A stretch of 64,000 nucleotides of DNA from Pycnococcus provasolii. Taxonomy: Eukaryota > Chlorophyta > Pseudoscourfieldiophyceae > Pseudoscourfieldiales > Pycnococcaceae. Numbering within the stretch: the stretch's first letter is position 1; each line of letters starts with the position of its first letter. A program made the translations under genes and the position numbers. Under the pieces are notes generated by a model. That model saw only the letters and a program-made list of their open reading frames with translations. It searched no databases and was not told the origin of the DNA. Shown here piece by piece: positions 49,644 through 59,234 of this stretch. The stretch covers positions 1,116,001 to 1,180,000 of the forward strand of contig OW568863.1 in the NCBI GenBank assembly GCA_938743325.2. Reading direction: 5' to 3'.

Positions 49644-50519
49644 TCACTCAGCGGAGGGTGGTGGTGGTGATTGCGCGACATGATGATGATGGGTGTTGTT
49701 GGGTATGCCGGCGGCGGCGGGGGAGCTGTTGTTGTAGTTTATGTGAAACGTCGCCGACGCGCCGCTGTGGATGTTGTAGTTGTGGTTGTTGATGGTGGTG
49801 GTTAGAGAGGAAGCAGCCGCAGGAGGAACCTCATTCTCGTACTCAGCGGCTTGAAGAGGAGCACCACCATCCTCGTTCTCTGCCGATGGCGCTTCAATGG
49901 CAAGAGATTCTAGACCCTGTACAGCATCCTGAGACGACGGCTGCGCGGTTTGTTCCAGCGACGGCGGCGGCAGCGGCACACCAGCGGCGTGCGTTGCGAC
50001 CATCTTGCTAGCGTATGCGATTGAGGCGAGGTACTCGTTAGGAATGGGTACTGTGTCGTCGAAATTCAATTGAGACGGATCCTTGCCCAAGTCGCGCCAA
50101 GCGCGATCGCGCATGAACGCTGCCTCTTTGGCATCAGTGGATTGCCCGACGTAAATATCCTTCTTGTTGTGCCAAATACGTGCTTGAAACACACGATTCT
50201 TTTGGCTCAAAGAGACACCGCGGTATCCGGGTGATGATGCTGCAGTCGGCGCTGCAATCGCAGGAGACGACGGCTGTGCGGATTGTTCCAGCGGCGGCGG
50301 CGGCGGCGGCGGCACACTAGCGGCACGCGATGCGACCCTCTTGCTCGCTTTAGCCACCGAGGCGAGGTACACGACGTCGTCCTTCATCATCTTGTTGGTC
50401 ATGTCGTCCAATGTGCCAGCAGTGCGCTTGAGTGATGGAACATTGGGAAATGGAGGGAGGACCGCCTCATCATTAGCATGATTAGCATGATTAGCAGTAG
50501 GGCGAGCGTCGTGCGACAT
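49644..50519 (-). CDS. Single AP2/ERF-type DNA-binding domain protein
   Basis: The ATG at 50519 (MSHDARPTANHANHAND) gives 291 residues; the open frame further upstream overlaps the end of UBA3 and is unlikely to be coding. One AP2-like domain covers about residues 95-150: GYRGVSLSQKNRVFQARIWH, KDIYVGQSTDAKEAAFMRDRA and LNFD. It is flanked by two related segments, each with YLAS.A.AS(K).VA......VP.PPP followed by LEQ.AQPSS, suggesting an internal duplication of the linker. The C terminus is Asn/His-rich. AP2/ERF proteins are transcription factors in plants, and single-domain forms are common in green algae. Its targets are unknown. Confidence 0.75.
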   Translation of the reverse strand: MSHDARPTANHANHANDEAVLPPFPNVPSLKRTAGTLDDMTNKMMKDDVVYLASVAKASKRVASRAASVPPPPPPPLEQSAQPSSPAIAAPTAASSPGYRGVSLSQKNRVFQARIWHNKKDIYVGQSTDAKEAAFMRDRAWRDLGKDPSQLNFDDTVPIPNEYLASIAYASKMVATHAAGVPLPPPSLEQTAQPSSQDAVQGLESLAIEAPSAENEDGGAPLQAAEYENEVPPAAASSLTTTINNHNYNIHSGASATFHINYNNSSPAAAGIPNNTHHHHVAQSPPPPSAE

Positions 50520-50821
50520 GATGATGGGCGACACAAGACGAAAGTAGGCAGAGGCGCGGACTGAGGCGCGTTCGAAGCAATTATGAATCGCAGGGTGCGC
50601 CCGGCGACGACAGGCGCCGGCTTCAGTTTTGAAAACGGGGTCACACACTAGCCCTACCCCTAACCCAGGGGCCCAGGGGGAATGAATGCTTATTATTGGT
50701 ACAGCAACAACGTCGTCTTCAACACTTGTCTTCGACGCCAAAGCAAAAGCAACTTGTTTACAAGAATCAATATTGTACTTACACTGTAACGTAAGCACTA
50801 CCACTATAGGTATGTTGTAGT
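50520..50821. other. Spacer between UBA3 and the AP2-domain gene
   Basis: Both neighbours are on the minus strand. A CCCTACCCCTAACCC motif at about 50649-50663 lies roughly 130-145 bp upstream of the AP2-gene ATG. The rest shows no coding signal. Confidence 0.45.
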
Positions 50822-52189
50822 CTACTCGACAGTGACGCGCAGTCTCACAGGTGCGGCGAGAGCCTTGTCGTTCAGCATCAGCGTGACGGTGCGGCGTTCG
50901 CACTCCATATCCGCCTCGGCAAATAGCAGCTCGCGCAGGCTTTTGGACAGATTCGCGCGCGTGAGCGGCTCCAGAGGTCCGTGCGCCATATACAGGTTCG
51001 ACGATCCGTGGCTTATGCTTGGGCTCGTCACCTTGCCTCGAAGGTCCGTCGGCAGCGCACCGTCTCCGCCGGAATCGCTCGTGAGAGCGTCACGGAATGA
51101 CGCGAGCGTACTGTCCGCGCGCGTCTTGATCGCAATGCCAGCGCCGCACACGATGCACTGCGGGTCGCGCTCGTAGCTGGCAACGTGCGTGTAGACGCCG
51201 TACCCTCCCATGTACATCGTGTAGTTGTCCATGCCGCGCAGGCACATGGTGACGATCTTGAGCACCTCGGTGGCGCACATCGACGCGACGATCGCGTTCG
51301 TCGATGCGATCGCCGGGATGATGTTCTTCACCACGCCACTCGTGAGCTGTGGCGTGACGCCCGGTATGCCAAACGTTGCCGCTCGACTTGACGCCTGCTC
51401 GAACATCCACAGCATGTGTTCCGGGTTGTCCGCATCAAACTCGTCGTCCGGCCGGTCGCGCGGCCACGCGATGAGGTGAGCGTACTCGATGCAGTGCGCG
51501 GCTGTTCGCGGGGTTTCCGCAAGCGTGCAGAGCGGGTACTTGGTCTGCGGCGGGAAGAGCCAGAGCGTGCACTGGAAGCACGGCGTCATGCCTGGGTATA
51601 TGACGCGCGCGTGTCCCTTGAATCCTTCCGTGCCTCCGTCCACCATCGGCTTGATGCTCGACGGATCGACGTTCCCGTCCTCGTCGTACTCGAGCAGGCT
51701 GCACGCGACGGAATTCACGTAGCTTCTCGCTTCGACACTGTCTAGTCCGAGCACCCAGACGTGGAATTGGCGGTAGAAGTCGAGCGAGAGTTCCTCGACG
51801 CGCGCGTGCTTTGGCGTGACGCGGCACCCTTGGACGCGCGAGTTGACTTTCTCAGCCGCCACCACCGCCTTCGGCTTTCCGACATCCGCGGGTCGGAACA
51901 GGAACTGCCTGTTCAGGTTGGACACGTCGATGGTGTCCATGTCGACGACCGTCATGTTTTGGAATCCGAGCAGGGCGAGGTCTTTCAGGAGTTCGCACCC
52001 AAGACCTCCCGCGCCGATAACCAGCAGAGATATGCTGTCTTGCATCATTTCCATGACGTCGTCACCTGAGTCGGCGTCGAAGCCGTCGCCTGCGAGCGCG
52101 CCTGGTCGTTTCAGGACGTGCAGGACGTCCTCGAAGCGCGAGGGAGGTTGCGCCATGGCGACTTCGTTGTTGTTGTTCCCGGAGGACAT
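50822..52189 (-). CDS. UBA3: NEDD8-activating enzyme E1 catalytic subunit, UBA3
   Basis: The 455-residue protein starts at an ATG at 52189. UBA3 with its partner NAE1 (AXR1) activates NEDD8, which is then passed to UBC12 to modify cullins. Visible features in order: the nucleotide loop LVIGAGGLGCELLKDLAL; DMDTIDVSNLNRQFLFR; the GFKGHARVI segment; the first zinc Cys pair CFQCTL; the catalytic cysteine region YPLCTLAETPRTAAHCIEYA; CVXCG-type CIVCG (second zinc pair); and a C-terminal ubiquitin-fold domain that binds the E2 (about residues 375-455). Length and motif order match plant ECR1 and animal UBA3. The partner subunit is not in the window. Confidence 0.95.
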   Translation of the reverse strand: MSSGNNNNEVAMAQPPSRFEDVLHVLKRPGALAGDGFDADSGDDVMEMMQDSISLLVIGAGGLGCELLKDLALLGFQNMTVVDMDTIDVSNLNRQFLFRPADVGKPKAVVAAEKVNSRVQGCRVTPKHARVEELSLDFYRQFHVWVLGLDSVEARSYVNSVACSLLEYDEDGNVDPSSIKPMVDGGTEGFKGHARVIYPGMTPCFQCTLWLFPPQTKYPLCTLAETPRTAAHCIEYAHLIAWPRDRPDDEFDADNPEHMLWMFEQASSRAATFGIPGVTPQLTSGVVKNIIPAIASTNAIVASMCATEVLKIVTMCLRGMDNYTMYMGGYGVYTHVASYERDPQCIVCGAGIAIKTRADSTLASFRDALTSDSGGDGALPTDLRGKVTSPSISHGSSNLYMAHGPLEPLTRANLSKSLRELLFAEADMECERRTVTLMLNDKALAAPVRLRVTVE

Positions 52190-52240
52190 GGCCGGCCAAG
52201 AGGGAGGAGAGAAATGAAAGAAAGGACAGCGAAGGAGGGA

Positions 52241-52290
52241 TTAGGGTATATCTCAGGAGGGATTAGGGTTAGGGTTAGCACTAGGGTTAC
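52241..52290 (+). promoter_or_regulatory. TTAGGG block in the UBA3/YCII-gene divergent promoter
   Basis: Within about 190 bp between the two divergent starts there are GGGATTAGGGTATATC, then GGATTAGGGTTAGGGTTAG, and CTAGGGTTACG. Confidence 0.5.
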
Positions 52291-52380
52291 GCCTGGGGAG
52301 TTCTTCCGCCGGCGCCGTCGGGACCCTTGACTTGACGACCTCACCGCTTATCAACTATTCAACTTGCTTGTCACTCTCGC

Positions 52381-52797
52381 ATGCTCGCAGTCCGTCGCCT
52401 GTCCCTGGCTGGTATTGGTGCTCGCCGCTTCGCACTTGACGCATCACGCACCTCGTCCACAACTAGGGTAGGAACGCGTACCATGGCGGCTGCAGCACCT
52501 CCTCCCGTACCGAAGCACTTCGCGCTGCTCTACTCGTACGTGCCGGATATCCTCGAAAAAAGAGGGCCGTACCGAGCGGAACACCTCCGACTCGCGCAGG
52601 AAAGCATTGACAAGAGCGACATGATTATCGGAGGCGTGCTCGCGGACCCCGTCGACGGAGCGCTCTTCCTCTTCCGCGGCGAAGATGGAGGGGAAAAGGC
52701 GAAGGCGTTTGCGGAGGGTGACCCTTACGTCGTCAACGGACTCGTCACGGAGTGGAAGGTGCGTCCGTACCTCGTTCCGCTCGAGAATGTGCCGTAG
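52381..52797 (+). CDS. YCII-related domain protein, probably mitochondrial
   Basis: The 138-residue protein starts at an ATG at 52381. The first about 35 residues (MLAVRRLSLAGIGARRFALD) are Arg/Leu/Ala-rich like a mitochondrial presequence. The rest is the small alpha+beta YCII fold: KHFALLYSYVPDILEKRGPYR, H-containing AEHLRLAQESI, DMIIGGVLADPVDGALFLF and DPYVVNGLVTEWKVRPY. YCII-type proteins have a conserved His-Asp pair and are thought to be small enzymes, but their eukaryotic role is unclear. An internal ATG (52483) would give the domain without the leader. Confidence 0.85.
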   Translation: MLAVRRLSLAGIGARRFALDASRTSSTTRVGTRTMAAAAPPPVPKHFALLYSYVPDILEKRGPYRAEHLRLAQESIDKSDMIIGGVLADPVDGALFLFRGEDGGEKAKAFAEGDPYVVNGLVTEWKVRPYLVPLENVP

Positions 52798-52922
52798 ATG
52801 TTTTTTATTTTCTAAATAAACAACACTAGCAAGTAATCAGGCGACGGTGCTTTTTTCCTACGTCTGACAAATAAGAAGTAAGTGAGTTGAACAAAAACTG
52901 CTGTGACACATAACACATGTTT

Positions 52923-53972
52923 TCACATCGCCTCCACAGGCTTGCCCACAGCGGTATGGCTCTGCGCAAATGAAAGCAACGTGAGTGCTTTCTTCGTCTC
53001 CGGATGGTCCTCTCCGTAGCACTTTATGCTCTGCCGTGCGGCGTGCGTGTAGTTGAGCACCGCAAGCCGCTTATTGCGCATCGTCCACGCGATGTCCCCG
53101 AGCGTGCAGTACACCGCAAGTAGCATGGGATTTGTCGGCCCATGTCCGTCGTCGTCACCAGCCTCCTCCGGATTCTCGTCCGCCTCCTCCGCTGACAGCT
53201 CGCGAGCGAGCTGCAGCGCCCTCAAGCCGAGCTCGGTCGCGCTGCGGAAGTGTGTTTTGGCCTCGTCCGGCAAATCGTCCTTCGGAAGCGTTTGCTGCCT
53301 CTCCACGTCGCCAGTCGTTTGGACAGCCTCGGCAGGCGTCGACCCGCCCGCCTTGATTGCAAGCGACTGCACGCACTGCGCCTTGCCGTTGAGCGCCATG
53401 ACGAGTTCCGCCCTGACATCGACAGCGTTGGCGGTTGCGGGCGTCGCCTCCGCCGCCTCGATTGCTGCGTCGTAGCACGCAATCGCCTCGTCGTAAGCCT
53501 GATTTTCGTGGTGCATGCTTCCTAGGTGTGCGTTCGCCTGTAGACGTAACCTTCTCGCGTCCATGGGTCCTACGTACGGAACTTCGACGGGTCCTTCTTC
53601 CCGTACTTCGTGCAGCCACTCGCACCCCGGCTCCTGTTTGTCGCACATGCGTATCATTCTCGCGGCGATGGCGACCACCTGCGGCGCGTGTTCCCTCCGT
53701 TGTTTTGCCGTCTCCTCCTCGAAGATGTTGAGCAGTCCCATCATCGCCGCGAGCGTGTACGTGGACGCCTTTCCCGTGACTTGCGCGCCTTTCGTCATGA
53801 GCACTTCGTAGATGCCTCTCGCGTTCGTGAGGTCGCCGAGCATAGACCGCGCGCGCGCGGCGTACGCCATTCCCTCTGCGAACGCCTTTTCGAAGTCGCC
53901 TTGAGCCTCAGCCTCAGGCGGCTCTTGCGGGTGCGATGAGCCTGCATCTGCACGTGAGTCAGACGCGGACAT
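52923..53972 (-). CDS. TPR-like helical repeat protein, function unknown
   Basis: The 349-residue protein starts at an ATG at 53972. Repeated helical pairs look like tetratricopeptide repeats: AFAEGMAYAARARSMLGDLTNARGIYE (about residues 30-56), RRLRLQANAHLGSMHHENQAYDEAIACYDAAIEAA (about 140-174), AKTHFRSATELGLRALQLA, and MLLAVYCTLGDIAWTMRNKRLAVLNYTHAARQS near the end, followed by GEDHPETKKAL as in kinesin-light-chain-type repeats. Acidic linkers separate them. There is no signal peptide or membrane segment. A protein-interaction role is likely; the partner is unknown. Confidence 0.65.
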   Translation of the reverse strand: MSASDSRADAGSSHPQEPPEAEAQGDFEKAFAEGMAYAARARSMLGDLTNARGIYEVLMTKGAQVTGKASTYTLAAMMGLLNIFEEETAKQRREHAPQVVAIAARMIRMCDKQEPGCEWLHEVREEGPVEVPYVGPMDARRLRLQANAHLGSMHHENQAYDEAIACYDAAIEAAEATPATANAVDVRAELVMALNGKAQCVQSLAIKAGGSTPAEAVQTTGDVERQQTLPKDDLPDEAKTHFRSATELGLRALQLARELSAEEADENPEEAGDDDGHGPTNPMLLAVYCTLGDIAWTMRNKRLAVLNYTHAARQSIKCYGEDHPETKKALTLLSFAQSHTAVGKPVEAM

Positions 53973-54416
53973 CTTTCTCCTTATATGAGAAAGATATGTA
54001 ACTTACTTTGGAAATGGGGGGTACTTATCCACAGGGGGAAGGGGAGGCTCTGCCAGACCTCTGAGGGGGAAGAATCCACGACGGACCATAACCCCTAACT
54101 ACCAAAAAGGAGAATGGACAAACAAACCCCGATTGGATCCATCCAAACGCTCTCGTGGGAGACCCCTACCGTATTGTTTTGGACTTTGGGGATACCGGAT
54201 CGGGATCCCTTCTCCTTATCCCACGGCTTTCACCTGTGTTGTGTTGCGTGTGTTCTGGTCGGGCTCTCCCTCACCACGCACCCTCGCCACGCCGCAGGAG
54301 ACCGACGACATCTTCAGCCACCGCATTATCTCCGCCTGAGAGAAACGTTTATCTGTCATCGGATAGCACACTTCTTCACCCTCTATTCTTGAGATTCTTG
54401 GTTCTTCTTGGGTTTT
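53973..54416. other. Divergent spacer between the TPR gene and TAB2
   Basis: This stretch is open in several plus-strand frames but without domains. It holds the promoters of both genes. I see no TTAGGG tandem here, only an isolated CCCCTAAC near 54090. Confidence 0.4.
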
Positions 54417-55658
54417 ATGTCACTCACAACAACTCCTCTACGGATGAAGAGTAGTTTGAGAATACGGAGCCATGCATCCGCGGGTGCAGGGCCTCGGTCA
54501 GGCCCGTCAGCGTGGGGGCCGCCACCTGTTGTTGTACCATCACCCTCTGATGTGTGCTTGCGGTGTCGGCGAAACACAGCAGCACACGCATACGCCGCCA
54601 TGTCATACAGGGGTGGGAATACGACGCAACCTGCGGCACTCAGCAGACTCAACAGAGCGGCGGCTGCACCAGCACCCTCACCCTCAGCATCCGCACCATC
54701 GCCCAGCTCGCTCAGACAACGAGCGAGAACATACGCAGCAACCACCGCGGAGAGCCAGTCCACCGCACAGCGCAACCAGTCCATCGACTGGGAGCTCGAC
54801 TTCTGCAGCCGCCCGATTTTCGACGAACGCGGAAAGAAGGTGTGGGAACTGCTCGTCACCGACTCGACGCGAAGCTTCGTGCACGCCGAGTACTTTCCCA
54901 ACAACAAAATCAACAGCCGGACGCTGCGTGAGGCTCTGCAGAGAGTCATGGAGGAGCACGGACGGCCGGATCGTGTGCGATTCTTTAGGCAGCAAATGCA
55001 AACCATCATCAGCCGTGCGCTGGGCGAGCTCAAGGTGCAGGCACTGCCGAGCTGGAGGTGCATCAGCTTGATGGGTCTGCTCGACGAGCGCCTCGACGAA
55101 GTCTACAGCCAGCACCCGGGGTACAAGGCGGGAACCGCGCCAGTCGTCAGCCTTCTCGACAAGCCACCACCCGCGGAGCTGCCAGACGCACTACGCGGCG
55201 AGCAGTGGGCATTCGTGCAACTTCCGCTGAGCGACTTGAAGGCGGAGAGCAAGCTCGTCACAAACGGTTCGGTGTTCGGTCAGATGTTTGACCTCGAGCC
55301 TGGTGGCGTGGTGGGAGATGCGGTGACCGGCGATCTTCCCGGCCCCGATGCGCTGGTTCCTGGCGTTGCCGTCTTCAGCCGACGCGCGATGCCGCTCGCG
55401 GCGTGGACGAATGGCCTGGAGATGGGCATGATCGAGGTGGATCGCGATCGCTCGTGCCTCATCCTCGAGACGGGTGTCGGCAAGCGCTGGCGCTACGCGT
55501 CGTACCGCGCATCCGAGCAGGCGGATGCCGAGGGTGCAGCCTGGGAGGCGGCGAAGCAGCAGAGCGGCGGATTGCACTTCCTTGCCGTCCAAGGTTCGCC
55601 AGACGACGAGCCCACGGGCCTGTGGCTTCTGTGGGATCGCGAGCCTCCGGCGGTGTAG
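54417..55658 (+). CDS. TAB2: TAB2/ATAB2 chloroplast RNA-binding translation factor
   Basis: The frame opens at a TTG (54408); the first ATG is 54417, giving 413 residues, with other ATGs at 54444 and 54600. The N-terminal about 110 residues are Ala/Ser/Pro/Arg-rich, a plastid transit peptide. The conserved domain follows: WELDFCSRPIFDERGKKVWE, SFVHAEYFPNNKINS, RVRFFRQQMQTIISRA, LPSWRCISLMGLLDER, QWAFVQLPLSDL, SRRAMPLAAWTNGLEMG and AKQQSGGLHFLAVQGSPDDE. This matches ATAB2 of Arabidopsis and Tab2 of Chlamydomonas almost motif for motif. Tab2 binds the psaB 5' UTR and is needed for photosystem I subunit translation. Cyanobacteria also carry the gene. It is the strongest evidence for a photosynthetic host. 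Confidence 0.95.
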   Translation: MSLTTTPLRMKSSLRIRSHASAGAGPRSGPSAWGPPPVVVPSPSDVCLRCRRNTAAHAYAAMSYRGGNTTQPAALSRLNRAAAAPAPSPSASAPSPSSLRQRARTYAATTAESQSTAQRNQSIDWELDFCSRPIFDERGKKVWELLVTDSTRSFVHAEYFPNNKINSRTLREALQRVMEEHGRPDRVRFFRQQMQTIISRALGELKVQALPSWRCISLMGLLDERLDEVYSQHPGYKAGTAPVVSLLDKPPPAELPDALRGEQWAFVQLPLSDLKAESKLVTNGSVFGQMFDLEPGGVVGDAVTGDLPGPDALVPGVAVFSRRAMPLAAWTNGLEMGMIEVDRDRSCLILETGVGKRWRYASYRASEQADAEGAAWEAAKQQSGGLHFLAVQGSPDDEPTGLWLLWDREPPAV

Positions 55659-55861
55659 ATTTGTCTTGTCTCTCTTGTTTTGACGGCATTATCGTCGTCC
55701 GAGCAGGCTTCTTTCCTTTTTTTTCTCTTTTTCATTTCTCTGTGGGAACGTGGGCGAAGTAAATTTGTAAACTTTCACAAGAACAAATTTCCTTTTACGT
55801 TTTATGCTTATTTTTTGGGGAAAAATAATCAGAAAGACTTTTTCATCTTCTCTTTCAACTT

Positions 55862-56941
55862 TCACGACGAGGAATCTTCGTTCTGCTCCTCGCCCTCCGA
55901 CGTCGGTGCCGAACGCTTCTTCATGAATTCCATCTCTTTCATATCCTCATCCGAGTAGAACTTAATGCTCGGGCGAGGAGGGCTCTCGACCGGAGCCTCG
56001 TCACCCTCGCCTTGCTCTCCCCCCTCCGCCACGCCCGCGTCGGCGCCATCAGACTTGCGTCCTCGCAGCTTTCGTCGATTTTCAGGCGTCTGCTCCTCCT
56101 CGCCCGCCACGTCTGCTGCATCCTCCGATGCCTCCATGCTCGGCGCCGGCGTAGCCTCCGCCGCCTCGCTGCTGCTCGGCGTCGATTCCTCACCACCACC
56201 ACCACCACCACCACTCTCCTCCTCTTCCTGCTTCTTCTTCTTGCTGGAGCCCCTTTCTCCCTTCGCCTTCTTCTTCGAAGCGCGCCTCTCCGACAGGCTG
56301 AGTTCCTCGATCATGTCCACCGCCTCCGAAGCACGCGCTCCAGCATTCACCTTGATGAGCCTCCTTAGCTGGTCGACGGTGCTTCGCGCTCGTGCGAGCT
56401 CCGCGTTGAGCGACGTCGTGTGCTCTCGTTCCTTGACGAGCGACTCGTACAGCTCCTTCTCGCCGCTCGCCTTCGTCGCGAGCTTTTTCTCCGCCTGCAC
56501 GTTTTTGCGCTCGCTCTCCACCGTCGCCTTCTCAGCCTTGCGTCTTCCGTCCGCCTCGTCCTTCACCGTCTGGCCCATGCGTTCTACAAGGTGCGTGACG
56601 TTCCCGACGCGCTCCATCGCCTTGTCTCGCAGGTCCCTCGCCTCTTCGAGTTTCTTCTCGAGGTCGTCGACACGCCCCTCGAGCTTTGTGATGGTAGCCT
56701 TTGTCTCTGTCTTGTATTCGTCGTGTTCTCTGTTGAGCTTATCGTGTTCGTCTCTTTGGATGTGGCACGCCGCGAACTCGTTGGACATTTGAATTTCGTG
56801 TATGACGAGCGCGCCAACGAGCACGAGCACGACGATCGCGACGAGGAGGTTGCACGCGGACGACAGGAGGCAGGAGCAGAGGCCGGCGCCAGAGGACGCA
56901 GGCCGGCGCTTGCTTGCTCGCGTGTCGATGAAGTCCATCAT
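55862..56941 (-). CDS. Single-pass membrane protein with long coiled coil, function unknown
   Basis: The 359-residue protein starts at an ATG at 56941. After a short basic N terminus (MMDFIDTRASKRRPASS) a hydrophobic helix, NLLVAIVVLVLVGALVIH, covers about residues 31-48. Then comes a long heptad-rich region (about 55-220) with charged repeats such as KLEGRVDDLEKKLEEARDL, a coiled coil. A Lys-rich and then acidic, Gly/Ser-rich tail follows, ending SIKFYSDEDMKEMEFMKKR. It is probably a type II or tail-out protein of an internal membrane. I do not recognise the family. A tethering or scaffold role is a guess only. Confidence 0.6.
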   Translation of the reverse strand: MMDFIDTRASKRRPASSGAGLCSCLLSSACNLLVAIVVLVLVGALVIHEIQMSNEFAACHIQRDEHDKLNREHDEYKTETKATITKLEGRVDDLEKKLEEARDLRDKAMERVGNVTHLVERMGQTVKDEADGRRKAEKATVESERKNVQAEKKLATKASGEKELYESLVKEREHTTSLNAELARARSTVDQLRRLIKVNAGARASEAVDMIEELSLSERRASKKKAKGERGSSKKKKQEEEESGGGGGGGEESTPSSSEAAEATPAPSMEASEDAADVAGEEEQTPENRRKLRGRKSDGADAGVAEGGEQGEGDEAPVESPPRPSIKFYSDEDMKEMEFMKKRSAPTSEGEEQNEDSSS

Positions 56942-57347
56942 AGACGCGTGCTATGTTAAGACACCTTAAGGGCACGTTAAGGGCAAGTGCTCGAGCCTGG
57001 CGAGATCCAATCGCGTCGCGGGGGATGGGGAACGGACTGATCAGCGCGGGGGATCAGAACCAACCTGTCGTAGGCGGTGGGTAAAGGTAGGCGGTGCGAA
57101 AATAGCTGTTGCTAATTTTTCCGTATTTGGGTGGATCCCCAAGCAGTGTGGAAAATCGGTCGTGGACTGATAACGTATTAACGTTTTTCTGTCTGTTTTT
57201 TAGTGGTATTGTCACGACCCTCCCCCCTCCCTCCACGCGCATCATTCTTTCATCCTACCTGAGACTGTTGCGCTTCTTGTTCGCTTGTCACTTGTCTTCG
57301 AAGATACGCAAGGTGTGTCTTGTGTGCTCCTGTTGTGCTCTTCATAC
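56942..57347. other. Divergent spacer with no recognisable feature
   Basis: This lies between the coiled-coil gene and the next membrane-protein gene. A plus-strand frame covers most of it without domains. Pyrimidine-rich stretches near 57190-57240 could be part of a 5' UTR. I see no telomere-like block. Confidence 0.35.
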
Positions 57348-58133
57348 ATGCTCCCGCTCTCTTCGTCAGCATCAGGTCATGGGGGGCGTGGGCGACGACA
57401 TCATGGAGGAGGAGGACTTCCAGCCGCATCCATGGCTTCGCAACGTGGTGGATCAAACACAGCAGTGTTTGGTTGCTTTCGATCAACCACGCACCTCCTC
57501 CTCATGCTCTTCGCCGTCGCACTCATACTCCAGGCTATCGCACACATGCACTTCGCACCCGCCGACTCGAGACACGCGTCGTCCAGCCTACAACACAGGT
57601 TTGAACCAGCGGAAAGATCAACGTCGGGGCACTCGTCACCTCAAGATAAACACGAACTCGCGGATGCCATGGCCTCCAAGTGCTTGGCGTCGCTCAACGA
57701 GTACCACATAGCGCTCACCAACTGGTTCACCGGACAAACCAAGGAGGGTGAAGTGTTTGAGAAATTGGAGGCGCCGCTCAAATTGCACGAGACGTTCCAG
57801 CTGCGCGTGCCGCAGGGGCAGGTGTTTGACAAGAGGGATACAATGCGAGCGCTACGAAGCCTGTACAACACCGAAAACCAAGGGTCGGTGCACACTCCCA
57901 CGCAAGTACGTGTCGTGCACAAATCGCCCGAGTCTGTCACCGTCGCTTTCACAGAAGAACAGCGACGAGGAGGAAGCGACCCGTTGACAGTTAAGGTGGA
58001 CACAACCGCATTGTGCGTCCCGCACGTCGAGGTGATGACGGGCCAGGAAACGGACGACGTGCGGTGGCTGTGGTGCTTTGAAGCGTTTGGCGAGCCTGCG
58101 GCGAGTGCGGGAAATCGACACAAACACATCTAA
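57348..58133 (+). CDS. Membrane-anchored protein with a possible NTF2/SnoaL-like domain
   Basis: The first in-frame ATG is 57348 (261 residues). The ATG at 57432 (MASQRGGSNTAVFGCF) gives 233 residues and puts the membrane helix HLLLMLFAVALILQAIAHMHF near the N terminus, so it may be the true start. The soluble part (about residues 125-255 of the longer form) has CLASLNEYHIALTNWFTGQ, FEKLEAPLKLHETFQLRVPQGQ, and RALRSLYNTENQ. It is similar in spacing to DUF4440/SnoaL-type small alpha+beta proteins (E.H...L..WL.G...F..L...L...F....P.G). This assignment is tentative. A type II, lumen-facing or cytosolic domain is possible. No function can be given. Confidence 0.5.
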   Translation: MLPLSSSASGHGGRGRRHHGGGGLPAASMASQRGGSNTAVFGCFRSTTHLLLMLFAVALILQAIAHMHFAPADSRHASSSLQHRFEPAERSTSGHSSPQDKHELADAMASKCLASLNEYHIALTNWFTGQTKEGEVFEKLEAPLKLHETFQLRVPQGQVFDKRDTMRALRSLYNTENQGSVHTPTQVRVVHKSPESVTVAFTEEQRRGGSDPLTVKVDTTALCVPHVEVMTGQETDDVRWLWCFEAFGEPAASAGNRHKHI

Positions 58134-58279
58134 TGAAATGGCGTTTGATTCCGACGTCGCAATTACAGTACGTAGAATGTTTCTTTTTTTCCTCAAATGT
58201 TTTTTTTTTCAACCAAGCAAACCTGTGTATTTTCCACCCCGAGCAACAACAGATTTGTCTTTTATTTTTTCTTGCTTAG

Positions 58280-59198
58280 TTAGAAGCACTTGCGGTGCAC
58301 AATAGGCGGTCCATTCTCTTCGTAATCAGCCTTCGCGATCCACATCTGCTGAAACGTCGTCAGCGACGCGAGGATCGAGCCGCCAATCCAAACGCTGTAC
58401 TTGCGCTCAGGTGGAGCAATCACCTTGACGCGCATCGTACTTGGCACCTCCCTCGTCAGCTCCTGCTGCAACCTCTCGGCAATACCCGGGAACATGGTCG
58501 TACCACCAGACAGCACGATGTTCCCGAAGAGGTCGCGACGCACGTCGATGTCGCACGCGCGCACGGACTGCAGCACCGCGTTGTCAACACCCGAGCACTC
58601 CATGCCAATCAAGTGCGGCTGGAAGAGAACCTCGGGAACGCGGAATCGCTCGTTGCCGATGACAAGCGACGTGCCGTCGGGCAGCTCGTACGTCTTCTCG
58701 AGCTCGGCGAGTGTGGCTGGAATCATGGCACTTCCCGAGGAGCTGGTGCTGAGCGTTCCCTCCGTTCCCTCCTCGCTCGCCGCGAGATCCTCCTCGAAGT
58801 TCATGCTCACGTAGCAGAGGCGCTCCTTGATGTCGCGCACAATCTCGCGCTCGGCGGAGGTGGAGAAGTTGTGCCCGCGCTCCATGAGAATCTTGCAAAG
58901 GTAGGACGTCAGATCGCGTCCGGCGAGGTCAATGCGCATGATGGCATGTGGGAGGCTGTACCCCTCGTAGATAGGCACGGTGTGACTGACGCCATCGCCG
59001 CAGTCAAGCACGCAGCCCGTCGTGCGTCCGGAGGCGTACAGGCTCATCACCGCCTGGATGGCGACATACATGTTCGGCACGTTAAATGTCTCGAACATGA
59101 GCTGAGTCATCATCTCGCGATTTTTCTTCGGATTATGCGGCGCCTCGGTCAGAAGCACGGGATGCTCCTCGGGCGAAACGCGAAGCTCGTTGTAGAAG

Positions 59199-59234
<36 letters not shown>

